Shown here: piece after piece, positions 54,023 through 62,189 of the stretch | Layout of the letters: every line of letters begins with the position of its first letter | Position numbering within the stretch: the first letter of the stretch is position 1 | Origin: Streptomyces sp. NBC_00448 | Lineage (GTDB): Bacteria; Actinomycetota; Actinomycetes; Streptomycetales; Streptomycetaceae | DNA length: 64,000 nt | Assembly: GCF_036014115.1 (NCBI RefSeq) | Contig: NZ_CP107913.1 | Location: forward strand, 5,007,001-5,071,000 | Direction: 5' to 3' | Made by a program: the position numbers and the translations under genes | The notes under the pieces: generated by a model | The model's database searches: none | What the model was told of the DNA's origin: nothing | Seen by the model: only the letters and a program-made list of their open reading frames with translations

Positions 54023-55410
54023 CCGCGCCCCGCACCCACGCCGAGACCCCGGCCGGGCGGCACGTCCCGGCCACGCCCACGTACGCCGGCGTGACCGCCG
54101 CACTCGACCGCGGTGTCACCCGCGGCCTGGCCCGGATCACCAGCGGCGCCATCGGCCCGTACCAGAGTGCGGTGGTCCGGATCGGCATGTCGCTGACCTG
54201 GCTGCTGTACCTGCTGCGGGAGTTCCCGCACCGCGGCGCGCTCTACGGCCCGCACAGCGCCTGGGGGTTCGACCTGGCGCAGCGGCTGCTGGCCGGCAAC
54301 CACGCGTTCAGCGTCCTGATGTGGAGCGACAGCCGGGCCTGGTTCGAGATCGGCTACGCCTTCGCGATCCTGGCGAGCGCGGCGCTGATGCTGGGCTGGC
54401 GGACGCGGACGTCCGCGCTGATGTTCATGGTCGGGGTGCTGTCGCTCCAGAACCGCAGCGTCTTCATGGGCGACGGCGGCGACAACGTGGTCCACATCAT
54501 CGCGATCTACCTCGCCTTCACCCGCTGCGGCCAGGTCTGGTCGCTCGACAGCCGCAGGGCGCGGCGCCGCGCGGAGAAGGCGGAGGCCGAGGCCGAGGTG
54601 TCCTCGGCAGCGGTGGAAGCCGGCGGTCAGGGCTCTGGCGCCGGGGTGGACGCGGCCGGCGACGTGAGCACGGAGCCGGCGCCCGGCGCCCGGGCCGCGC
54701 GCGCCGGGGTCGATCCGGTCGGCGTGGCGCTGTGGACGGTCTTCGGCGCGGTGCTGCTCGCCGCGTCGTTCGGGGACAAGCTCAGCACCGGCTGGGACCT
54801 GGTCTTCTGGGCCTGCTGGGTCGGGCACGCGGTGTGGTGGGCGGTCCGCCGCTACGCGCCCGGCGAGCCGCGCACGGTGCTCGACATCATCGCCAACGTG
54901 GTCCACAACGGCGCGATGCTCGTGATCGTGGTCGAGGTGTGCCTGATCTACTCCACCGCCGGCTGGTACAAGATCCAGGGCAGCCGCTGGCAGGACGGCA
55001 CCGCGCTGTACTACCCGCTGCACCTGGACGACTTCACGCCCTGGCCGGCGCTGTCCCACACGCTGGCGAGCCACGCCGTCATGGTCATGCTGATCACCTA
55101 CGGCACGGTGATCGTCCAGGTCGCCTTCCCCTTCACCCTTTTCAACCGCCGGGTGAAGAACGTGCTGCTGGTCGGAATGATCATCGAGCACGCCTCGATC
55201 GCCGTGGTGCTGGGGCTGCCCTTCTTCTCGCTGGCGATGATCTCCGCCGACGCGGTCTTCCTGCCGACCGGTTTCCTGCTCTGGGCCGAGCAGCGGATCA
55301 CCGGCCGCCGGCGCGGCCGGGAGCGCGCCACCGGGGCCCTGCCGGGCCAGCGCGCCGACGACCTCGCCGCGCCCGCCGTGGGCCCGCCGCCACCGTCGGC
55401 CGTCACCTGA
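54019..55410 (+). CDS. HTTM-domain membrane protein
   Basis: 463 aa from ATG 54019. HTTM (vitamin K-dependent gamma-carboxylase-like) domain with about 8 helices: RIGMSLTWLLYLLREFPHRG, the GMLGWRTR-type loop LMLGWRTRTSA, GDGGDNVVHIIAIYLAFTRC, WWAVRRYAPGEPR and IYSTAGWYKIQGSRWQDGTA. A long basic cytosolic loop lies between halves (about 180-240). Partner of the DUF5819 protein. Whether it carboxylates anything is unknown. Confidence 0.88.
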   Translation: MTAPRTHAETPAGRHVPATPTYAGVTAALDRGVTRGLARITSGAIGPYQSAVVRIGMSLTWLLYLLREFPHRGALYGPHSAWGFDLAQRLLAGNHAFSVLMWSDSRAWFEIGYAFAILASAALMLGWRTRTSALMFMVGVLSLQNRSVFMGDGGDNVVHIIAIYLAFTRCGQVWSLDSRRARRRAEKAEAEAEVSSAAVEAGGQGSGAGVDAAGDVSTEPAPGARAARAGVDPVGVALWTVFGAVLLAASFGDKLSTGWDLVFWACWVGHAVWWAVRRYAPGEPRTVLDIIANVVHNGAMLVIVVEVCLIYSTAGWYKIQGSRWQDGTALYYPLHLDDFTPWPALSHTLASHAVMVMLITYGTVIVQVAFPFTLFNRRVKNVLLVGMIIEHASIAVVLGLPFFSLAMISADAVFLPTGFLLWAEQRITGRRRGRERATGALPGQRADDLAAPAVGPPPPSAVT

Positions 55411-55489
55411 CGGGCCTCGGCCCCCGCGGTGCCGCACCGGACGGGCCTGCCCCGGTGGGGCACCGGGGCCCGGCCCGTAGGGTGAGCGC

Positions 55490-56305
55490 ATGAGCGAGGA
55501 CGAGGCCGCGCGGCCAGGGAGCAGCGCGGCCGCGGTGCACCGCTGGCAGGCGGCGACCGAAGCGCGGTGCGTGTTGCTCGACGGCTTCCACGCGCTCAAG
55601 CACGCGCTGCGCTTCGGCGCCGACGTACGGGTCGCCGTGACCGCGGACCGGCCCGGGCTGCTGCGGCTGGCCGCCGAGTTGGCACCCGACCTCACCGCGG
55701 AACTGGCCGGGCGGGTCGCCGAGGTGCCGGGCCCGGTGCTGCGCGAACTGGTGCCCCGGGTCCATCCGACCGGCGTGGCCGCGCTCGCCGCCCGCCCGGA
55801 CCGCGCCGCGAACCTGGCCGACCTGCACCGCATGCCCCGGCTCGCCCCGTTGGTCGTGCTGGATTCCCCGCGCAACCTCGGCAACGTCGGTGCCGTCATC
55901 CGCCTCGCCGCCGGCTTCGCCGCCACCGGGGTGGTGACCACCGGCGACCTCGACCCCTGGCACCCCAACGCCGTACGGTCCGGCGCCGGGCTGCACTACG
56001 CCACCGCGGTCGAGCGCGCCGACCAGGACGCACTGCCGCCGGGGCCCCGCTATGTCCTGGACCCCGAGGGCAAGGACATCCGCGACACCGGTCTGCCCGA
56101 CGACGCGCTCGTGGTCTTCGGGTCCGAGCGGCACGGCGTCTCCGCCGCGCTGCGCGACCGGGCCGACGCGCTGGTGTCGCTGCCGATGCGGGCGCAGGTC
56201 TCCAGCTACAACCTCGCCACCAGCGTGGGCATGGCGCTTTACCACTGGGCGGCCACCTCCCGCTCGCCGCTGGTGCCGGGGCGGGGCGGGCCGGGCGGGC
56301 ACTGA
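55490..56305 (+). CDS. SpoU/TrmH-type RNA 2'-O-methyltransferase
   Basis: 271 aa. N-terminal substrate-binding region (about 1-115) and C-terminal trefoil-knot SPOUT domain. Motifs: VVLDSPRNLGNVGAVIRLAA (motif 1), LVVFGSERHGVS (motif 2) and LPMRAQVSSYNLATSVGMAL (motif 3). Uses AdoMet to methylate a tRNA or rRNA ribose; the target cannot be read from sequence. Start ATG 55490, 79 bp after the HTTM gene. Confidence 0.93.
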   Translation: MSEDEAARPGSSAAAVHRWQAATEARCVLLDGFHALKHALRFGADVRVAVTADRPGLLRLAAELAPDLTAELAGRVAEVPGPVLRELVPRVHPTGVAALAARPDRAANLADLHRMPRLAPLVVLDSPRNLGNVGAVIRLAAGFAATGVVTTGDLDPWHPNAVRSGAGLHYATAVERADQDALPPGPRYVLDPEGKDIRDTGLPDDALVVFGSERHGVSAALRDRADALVSLPMRAQVSSYNLATSVGMALYHWAATSRSPLVPGRGGPGGH

Positions 56306-56359
56306 GCCGGGGGCCGGCCCGGCCCGCCCCGGCCCACTCGGGCCAGGACGGCTCGCCCG

Positions 56360-58036
56360 TCAGGCCGGGCGGCGCACCTCCACCACCCGGAAGCGGTCGG
56401 CGACGAAGGCTCCGTCGCACAGGGCGGAGTTCGCCGCCGGGTTGCCGCCCGAGCCGTGGAAGTCGGAGAACGCGGCGGTCTGGTTGACGTACACCCCGCC
56501 GGTGAGGTTCAAGGAGAGCTGGGCGCACTCCTCGAAGCAGACCTCTTCCAACTCCCGCTCGACCTGCGGGGACGTGGTGTAGCCGGCGACGGTCATGGCG
56601 CCCTTGTCCCGGATGGTGCGGCGCAGCAACTCCAGCGCGTCGGCGGTGGAGTCCACGGCCACGGCGAAGGAGACCGGCCCGAAGCACTCCGTCAGGTAGG
56701 CGGACTCGGCGTCCGGCTTCGCGCCGTCGAGCGTGACGAGCGCGGGGGTGCGGACCACGGCGTCCGGGAAGTCGGGGTGGGTGACCGCCCGGGAGGCCAG
56801 CGCCACGCCGCCGATGCCGGGGGCGGCGTCGAGCCGGGACTTCACGTCGGCGTTGACCAGGGCGCCGAGCAGGGCGTTGGCCCGCGCGTCGTCGCCGAGG
56901 AGCTTGTCGACCGCGGCCGCGAGGTCGGCGACCACCTCGTCGTAGCTCCGGGGGCCCTGGTCGGTGCTGATGCCGTCGCGGGGGATCAGCAGGTTCTGCG
57001 GGGTGGTGCACATCTGGCCGCTGTAGAGGGACAGCGAGAAGGCGAGGTTGGCGAGCATGCCGCGGTAGTCGTCGGTGGAGTCGATCACCACGGTGTTGAC
57101 GCCGGCCTTCTCGGTGTAGACCTGGGCCTGCCGCGCGTTCGCCTCCAGCCAGTCGCCGAAGGAGGTGGACCCGGTGTAGTCGATGAGGCGGATCTCGGGG
57201 CGCAGCGCGAGGGTCTTGGCGAGCCCTTCACCCGGACGGTCCACCGCCAGGCAGACCAGATCCCGCGGATAGCCCGCCTCGGCGAGCACCTCGCGGGCGG
57301 TCTCGACGGTCAGCGCGAGCGGCAGCACGGCCCGCGGGTGCGGCTTGACCAGCACCGCGTTCCCGGTCGCGAGGGAGGCGAACAGGCCCGGGTAGCCGTT
57401 CCACGTCGGGAAGGTGTTGCAGCCGATGACCAGGCCGATGCCGCGCGGCACCGCCGTGAACGTCTTGCGCAGGCCGATCGGGTCCCGCTTGCCCTGCGGC
57501 TTGGTCCACTCCGCGGTCTCCGGGGTGCGGACCTGCTCCACGTACGCGTACGCGACCGCCTCCACGCCGCGGTCCTGCGCGTGCGGGCCGCCGGCCTGGA
57601 GCGCCATGGTGAACGCCTGGCCGGTGGTGTGCATCACGGCGTGCGCGAACTCCTGGGTCCGCGCGTTGATCCGCGCGATGATCTCCAGGCAGACCAGGGC
57701 GCGGATCTCGGGACCGGCCTCGCGCCAGGCGGGCACCGCCGCGCGCATGGCGGGCAGCAGCACGTCGGGATCGGGGTGCGGGTACTGGATGCCGAGGTCG
57801 ATGCCGTACGGCGAGTGCTCGTCGCCGGTCCACTCGTCGGTGCCCGGCTGGTCGAGCGGGAAACGGCCGCCGAGACGCGCCTCGAAGGCGGCGCGGCCGG
57901 CCTCGACGTCGGGATACGCCTTGGGGTGTTCGGGGTGCGGCGACCAGAACGCGCGGGTCCTGACGGCCTCCAGTGCCTGGTCGAGGGTGCCGCGGTGGCG
58001 GTCGACCAGGAGCACGGTGGAGAGATCGGCGGACAT
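56360..58036 (-). CDS. paaN: Phenylacetic acid degradation protein PaaN
   Basis: 558 aa from ATG 58036 (GAGGAG 9 nt upstream). Aldehyde dehydrogenase-superfamily protein of phenylacetate breakdown: PHPRAVLPLALTVETAREVL, TGSTSFGDWL, catalytic Cys in YSGQMCTTPQNLLIP (about residue 350), and LTECFGPVSFAVAV. PaaN opens and oxidises the ring-expanded CoA intermediate in bacteria where it is fused or separate. Divergent from a 3-hydroxyacyl-CoA dehydrogenase gene across a 154-bp promoter region with one palindrome. Confidence 0.93.
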   Translation of the reverse strand: MSADLSTVLLVDRHRGTLDQALEAVRTRAFWSPHPEHPKAYPDVEAGRAAFEARLGGRFPLDQPGTDEWTGDEHSPYGIDLGIQYPHPDPDVLLPAMRAAVPAWREAGPEIRALVCLEIIARINARTQEFAHAVMHTTGQAFTMALQAGGPHAQDRGVEAVAYAYVEQVRTPETAEWTKPQGKRDPIGLRKTFTAVPRGIGLVIGCNTFPTWNGYPGLFASLATGNAVLVKPHPRAVLPLALTVETAREVLAEAGYPRDLVCLAVDRPGEGLAKTLALRPEIRLIDYTGSTSFGDWLEANARQAQVYTEKAGVNTVVIDSTDDYRGMLANLAFSLSLYSGQMCTTPQNLLIPRDGISTDQGPRSYDEVVADLAAAVDKLLGDDARANALLGALVNADVKSRLDAAPGIGGVALASRAVTHPDFPDAVVRTPALVTLDGAKPDAESAYLTECFGPVSFAVAVDSTADALELLRRTIRDKGAMTVAGYTTSPQVERELEEVCFEECAQLSLNLTGGVYVNQTAAFSDFHGSGGNPAANSALCDGAFVADRFRVVEVRRPA

Positions 58037-58088
58037 GGGACCAACTCCTCGTCGAGCTGGGCTGAGTGGCGGGGACACCGCTAGATTA

Positions 58089-58102
58089 ACCGAATGTTCG
58101 GT
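58089..58102. promoter_or_regulatory. Palindrome between paaN and the dehydrogenase gene
   Basis: ACCGAATGTTCGGT: arms ACCGAA and TTCGGT around TG, with CGG following. It lies 53 bp from the paaN start and 89 bp from the divergent start. A TetR gene is encoded two genes on; TetR-type PaaR repressors bind palindromes of the ACCGA...TCGGT type. A near-copy lies at 62109. Confidence 0.6.
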
Positions 58103-58190
58103 CGGGACAAGAGGAGCTTCTCGGCCTGTGGATAACTTCGCGGACCACCCCGCGGACGACGTCGACGACCTCGGCGAGGAGAGAGCAACC

Positions 58191-59720
58191 GTGACCGCAC
58201 CAGATCTGACCAGCACCGTCGCCGTCGTCGGCGCGGGCACCATGGGCCAGGGCATCGCGCAGGTCGCGCTGGTGGCCGGCCATCGCGTGCTGATCCACGA
58301 CGCCGTGCCGGGCCGGGCCCGCGCGGCCGTGGAAGCGGTCACCGCCCGGCTGGACCGGCTGGTCGAGAAGAGCCGGCTCGGCACCGAGGAGCGCGCGTCG
58401 GCGCTGGCCCGGCTCGCGGCGGCCGAGACCACCGCGGACCTGGTGCCCGCCCGGCTCGTCGTGGAGGCCGTGGTCGAGGACCTCGCCGTCAAGCAGGGGC
58501 TCTTCGCCGAGCTGGAGCGGGTGGTCGCCGACGACTGCCTGCTGGCGACGAACACCTCCTCGCTGTCGGTGACCGCCGTGGCGAGCGGCCTGCGCCGCCC
58601 GGGCCGGCTGGTCGGGCTGCATTTCTTCAACCCGGCGCCGCTGCTGCCGCTGGTCGAGGTGGTCGCCGGCGCGGCCGGCGACCCGGCCGCCGTGACAGCC
58701 GCGTTCGACCTCGCCGCCGCCTGGGGCAAGACCCCGGTGCGCTGCACCGACACCCCCGGCTTCCTGGTCAACCGCATCGCCCGCCCCTACTACGCAGAGG
58801 CGCTGCGCGTGTACGAGGAGCGGGCCGCCGACCCCGCCACCATCGACGCCCTGCTGCGCGAGAGCGGCGGCTTCGCGATGGGCGCGTTCGAGCTGACCGA
58901 CCTGATCGGCCAGGACGTCAACGAGGCGGTCACCCGCTCGGTGTGGGAGGCGTACGGCCGCGATCCGAAGTTCGGGCCCTCGCTGGCGCAGCGCCGGCTG
59001 GTGGAGTCCGGCCGGCTGGGCCGCAAGGCGGGGCGCGGCTGGTTCCCGTACGGCCCGGGCCGCAGCGCGGCCGAGGTGGCGGCGGCCACCGAGCCGCACA
59101 CCGCCGACGCGGCCCTGGCGCCGGAGTTCGTCACCCTCCGCGGGGAGCTCGGCCCGGCGGCGGAACTGGCCGCGCTCGCCGAGGAGGCGCGGGTGGAGGT
59201 GCGCAGGGAACCCGAGGCGCCCGGGACGACGGGCGCGTTCGTCCTGCCCGGCGGCGTCCGCCTGCACCTGGCCGACGGGCGGCTGCCGGGCGAACCGTCG
59301 GTCCAGTTCGACCTGGCGCTGGACTACCGGGCCGCCACCAGGGTGGCGATCGCGCCGGCCGCCGGGGTGCACGCCGACGCCGTCGCCGAGGCGACCGGCC
59401 TGTTCCAGGCCATGGGCAAGGAGGTCAGCGTCATCCGGGACGTGCCCGGCATGGTGGTCGCCCGCACCGTGGCGATGCTGGTGGACTTCGCGCTGGACGC
59501 CGTCGCCAGGGAGGTGGCGACCGCGCACGACGTGGACACCGCGATGAGGCTGGGCGTGAACTACCCGCTGGGGCCGCTGGAGTGGGGCGAGCGGATCTCG
59601 CTGCCCTACGTACGGGACCTGCTGGACGGCCTGCACGCCTGGTACCCGACCGGACGGTACGCACCCGGGCCTGAACTGAGGCGGCGTGCGGCGGCGGCCC
59701 GGGATGTGGTCTGCTCATGA
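58191..59720 (+). CDS. paaH: 3-hydroxyacyl-CoA dehydrogenase (phenylacetate type)
   Basis: 509 aa from GTG 58191, with GAGGAG about 9 nt upstream; an earlier GTG at 58128 overlaps a DnaA-box-like sequence and lacks a ribosome site. N-terminal Rossmann domain with AVVGAGTMGQGIAQVALVAG and LFAELERVV; HFFNPAPLLPLVEVV; two C-terminal 3HCDH domains (about 190-300 and 410-505). Oxidises 3-hydroxyacyl-CoA with NAD+ in phenylacetate or fatty-acid breakdown. Its stop overlaps the TetR start by 4 bp. Confidence 0.92.
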   Translation: MTAPDLTSTVAVVGAGTMGQGIAQVALVAGHRVLIHDAVPGRARAAVEAVTARLDRLVEKSRLGTEERASALARLAAAETTADLVPARLVVEAVVEDLAVKQGLFAELERVVADDCLLATNTSSLSVTAVASGLRRPGRLVGLHFFNPAPLLPLVEVVAGAAGDPAAVTAAFDLAAAWGKTPVRCTDTPGFLVNRIARPYYAEALRVYEERAADPATIDALLRESGGFAMGAFELTDLIGQDVNEAVTRSVWEAYGRDPKFGPSLAQRRLVESGRLGRKAGRGWFPYGPGRSAAEVAAATEPHTADAALAPEFVTLRGELGPAAELAALAEEARVEVRREPEAPGTTGAFVLPGGVRLHLADGRLPGEPSVQFDLALDYRAATRVAIAPAAGVHADAVAEATGLFQAMGKEVSVIRDVPGMVVARTVAMLVDFALDAVAREVATAHDVDTAMRLGVNYPLGPLEWGERISLPYVRDLLDGLHAWYPTGRYAPGPELRRRAAAARDVVCS

Positions 59721-60322
59721 CCATGCCCAAGCGCGACACCTACACACCGGACTCGCTGCTCGCCGTGGCCGTCGAGGTCTTCAACGAGCGCGGTTACGAC
59801 GGCACGTCCATGGAGCACCTGTCGCAGGCGGCGGGCATCTCCAAGTCCTCGATCTACCACCATGTGCGCGGCAAGGAGGAACTGCTCGAACGGGCGGTCG
59901 GCCGCGCCCTGGAGAGCCTGTTCGGCATCTTCGAGGAGACCGGCGCGACCGCGGGCCGCGCGGTGGACCGGCTGGAGTACGTCACCCGGCGCACCACCGA
60001 CATGCTGGTCGAGGAACTGCCCTACGTCACCTTGCTGCTGCGGGTGCGCGGCAACACCGGCACCGAGCGGCGGGCGATGGAGCGGCGCAGGGAGTTCGAC
60101 CAGCGGGTGGCGGAACTGCTCAAGGCCGCCGTCGCCGAGGGCGACCTGCGTGCCGACGTCGAGCCCCGGCTCGCCACCCGGCTGCTGTTCGGCATGATCA
60201 ACTCGGTGGTGGAGTGGTACCGCCCGGACGGCCGCGGCTCCGCACAGGCCGAGCAGGTCGCGGACGCGGTGGTGCGGCTGGCCTTCGACGGGCTGCGGAT
60301 ACCGCCGGACGCCGACTCCTGA
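59717..60322 (+). CDS. TetR-family regulator of the paa genes
   Basis: 201 aa, ATG 59717 overlapping the dehydrogenase stop. N-terminal HTH about 10-55: LLAVAVEVFNERGYDGTSME, HLSQAAGISKSSIYHHVRGK. C-terminal ligand domain about 75-190. Coupled translation with paaH suggests autoregulated control of the paa genes. The matching palindromes at 58089 and 62109 are its candidate sites. Ligand probably a CoA thioester, by analogy with PaaR; not shown. Confidence 0.88.
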   Translation: MTMPKRDTYTPDSLLAVAVEVFNERGYDGTSMEHLSQAAGISKSSIYHHVRGKEELLERAVGRALESLFGIFEETGATAGRAVDRLEYVTRRTTDMLVEELPYVTLLLRVRGNTGTERRAMERRREFDQRVAELLKAAVAEGDLRADVEPRLATRLLFGMINSVVEWYRPDGRGSAQAEQVADAVVRLAFDGLRIPPDADS

Positions 60323-60415
60323 CAGCCGCCGACCGCGCGGGTCGATCCAGCCGGCCGACCAGGGCGGCCGACGGATCTGGTCGGCACACCGGCCCGGTCG
60401 GTGGACCGGCCTAGA

Positions 60416-61480
60416 TGTTCTGTCCACGGAGGTTGGTGACAGTGATCACGGTGGGGTGATCTTGAACGAGTAAGGGCCTTCCGGGTTCGGTGTGGATTGC
60501 GACATCGACATCGAACGATCAGAAGGCCCTCATGCCCCACCGTAATGCACCTCTGACCGAGACCGGCCGTCTGCGGCTGGCCCGCTGCATCGTTGACGAC
60601 CGGTGGACCCTGCGCCGGGCCGCCGAACGCTTCCAGGTCTCGCCCACCACGGCTCAGCGGTGGGCGGCCCGCTACCGGGAGCTGGGCGAGGCCGGGATGG
60701 TCGACCGCTCCTCGCGCCCGCACTCCAGCCCGCGCCGGACACCGACCCGTACCGAGCGGCGGATCATCAAGGTCCGTGTCCTGCGCCGGTGGGGACCGGC
60801 CCGTATCGCCTACCTTCTCGGGCTGAACCCGGCGACCGTGCACCGTGTCCTGACCCGCTACCGGCTGGCCCGTCTGGCCCACCTGGACCGTGCCACCGGC
60901 CGGGTGATCCGCCGCTACGAACACGCCGCCCCCGGCGACCTCGTCCACGTCGACATCAAGAAACTCGGCAACATCCCCGACGGCGGCGGCCACAAGGTCC
61001 TCGGCCGGCAAGCAGGCCGCAAGAACCGCACCAAGGCGGGCATGAGCTTCCTGCACAACGCCATCGACGACCACTCCCGCCTGGCCTACAGCGAAATCCT
61101 GGCCGACGAGAAGAAAGAGACCGCCGTCGGGTTCTGGCAGCGCGCCCACGCCTTCTTCGCCGCCGCCGGTATCACCGTCCAGCGGGTCCTGACCGACAAC
61201 GGCTCCTGCTACAAGTCACATCTGTGGCGCAACTCCCTTGCCGAGCAAGGTATTTCACACAAACGCACCCGGCCCTACCGGCCCCAGACCAACGGCAAGG
61301 TCGAACGGTTCAACCGCACCCTGCTGGACGAATGGGCCTACGCGAAGCCCTACCGCACCGACGCCGAACGACGCGCCGCCTATCAGCAGTGGCTCCACAC
61401 CTACAATCACCACCGCGGACACACCGCACTCAAAGGCCAACCACCCGCCAGCCGCGTCCCCAACCTAACGGGTCAGTACA
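60416..61480. mobile_element. IS481-family insertion sequence
   Basis: 1065-bp element. Ends are 25-bp imperfect inverted repeats (60416-60440 and 61456-61480, 18 of 25 positions paired), beginning TGT and ending ACA. They are flanked by a 6-bp direct repeat CCTAGA at 60410-60415 and 61481-61486. CCTAGA matches the NCTAGN target known for IS481. One transposase gene fills it. No truncation. Confidence 0.93.
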
Positions 61481-61485
61481 CCTAG
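60532..61485 (+). CDS. IS481-family transposase
   Basis: 317 aa from ATG 60532. HTH N-terminal domain (LTETGRLRLARCIVDD, RAAERFQVSPTTAQRWAARY) and DDE integrase core: HVDIKKLG (Asp), VLTDNGSCYKS (Asp) and GKVERFNRTL (Glu). The reading frame passes the end of the IS and stops at TAG (61483-61485) supplied by the duplicated target CCTAGA. The gene is complete and looks active. Confidence 0.95.
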   Translation: MPHRNAPLTETGRLRLARCIVDDRWTLRRAAERFQVSPTTAQRWAARYRELGEAGMVDRSSRPHSSPRRTPTRTERRIIKVRVLRRWGPARIAYLLGLNPATVHRVLTRYRLARLAHLDRATGRVIRRYEHAAPGDLVHVDIKKLGNIPDGGGHKVLGRQAGRKNRTKAGMSFLHNAIDDHSRLAYSEILADEKKETAVGFWQRAHAFFAAAGITVQRVLTDNGSCYKSHLWRNSLAEQGISHKRTRPYRPQTNGKVERFNRTLLDEWAYAKPYRTDAERRAAYQQWLHTYNHHRGHTALKGQPPASRVPNLTGQYT

Positions 61486-62006
61486 ATCGTCGGGTACCCG
61501 TCCGGGCCGTTCTCCTGCCGCGGCCAGTCCCCGACCACCAGGTCGGTCTCCTCGAAGACCAGCAGCGTGCGGCTGCTGAGCACCTCCTCGATCGCCTGCA
61601 GCCGGGTGAGCACCAGTTCGCGCAGGCTGCGGTTGTCGACCGTGTGCACCAGCAGCAGGACGTCGAAGTCCCCGCTGACCAGTGCGATATGGACGACACC
61701 CGGAAGAGTGACGAGTTTCTGCCGGACGGTCCGCCACGAGTTCTGGACGATCCTGAGCGTGATGTACGCGGAGGCGCCGTGCCCGGCGCGTTCGTGGTCG
61801 ATCCGGGCGCTGAACCCTCGGATGACTCCGTCCTCGACCAGCCGGTTGATCCGGGCGTACGCGTTGGCCCGGGATACGTGTACACGCTCGGCCACGGAGC
61901 GTATCGACGCCCTGCCGTCCTCCTGGAGCAGCCGCAGGATCGTGCGGTCGATCGCGTCCAGAGGTCGGACCCCTTGTGCGTCTTCGGCCATCTGTTCTCT
62001 CGCCAT
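61482..62006 (-). CDS. bkdR: Lrp/AsnC-family regulator (BkdR-like)
   Basis: 174 aa from ATG 62006. HTH at about 15-60: LDAIDRTILRLLQEDGRASI, VAERVHVSRANAYARINRLV; then the RAM/ligand domain with FSARIDHERAGHGASAYITL and GDFDVLLLVHTVDNRSL. Stop codon TAG (61482-61484) lies in the IS target duplicate CCTAGA, so the insertion hit the end of the gene without changing it. Divergent from E1 alpha; in Streptomyces an Lrp-type BkdR controls the branched-chain dehydrogenase operon. Confidence 0.87.
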   Translation of the reverse strand: MAREQMAEDAQGVRPLDAIDRTILRLLQEDGRASIRSVAERVHVSRANAYARINRLVEDGVIRGFSARIDHERAGHGASAYITLRIVQNSWRTVRQKLVTLPGVVHIALVSGDFDVLLLVHTVDNRSLRELVLTRLQAIEEVLSSRTLLVFEETDLVVGDWPRQENGPDGYPTI

Positions 62007-62108
62007 CCCCCCGGGACTCCTTAGCATGGACGTACTGGCTCCATCTCAGGCTGTGCAGAACCGTTTGTCCACAGGCCGAACCACCCCGTAGCCAAAATGC
62101 CTCTGGCG

Positions 62109-62122
62109 ACCGAACAATCGGT
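62109..62122. promoter_or_regulatory. Second copy of the paa palindrome, before bkdA
   Basis: ACCGAACAATCGGT: arms ACCGA and TCGGT. With the trailing TGG it matches 58089-58105 at 13 of 17 positions and lies 67 bp before the E1 alpha start. It may be bound by the TetR protein or by BkdR. A DnaA-box-like TTGTCCACA is at 62065. Confidence 0.5.
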
Positions 62123-62189
62123 TGGGAGAGCGAGACCCGCTCTCGCCGCCCCGACCACACCGGTCACCGATTCCAAGGAGGTGCTCGCG

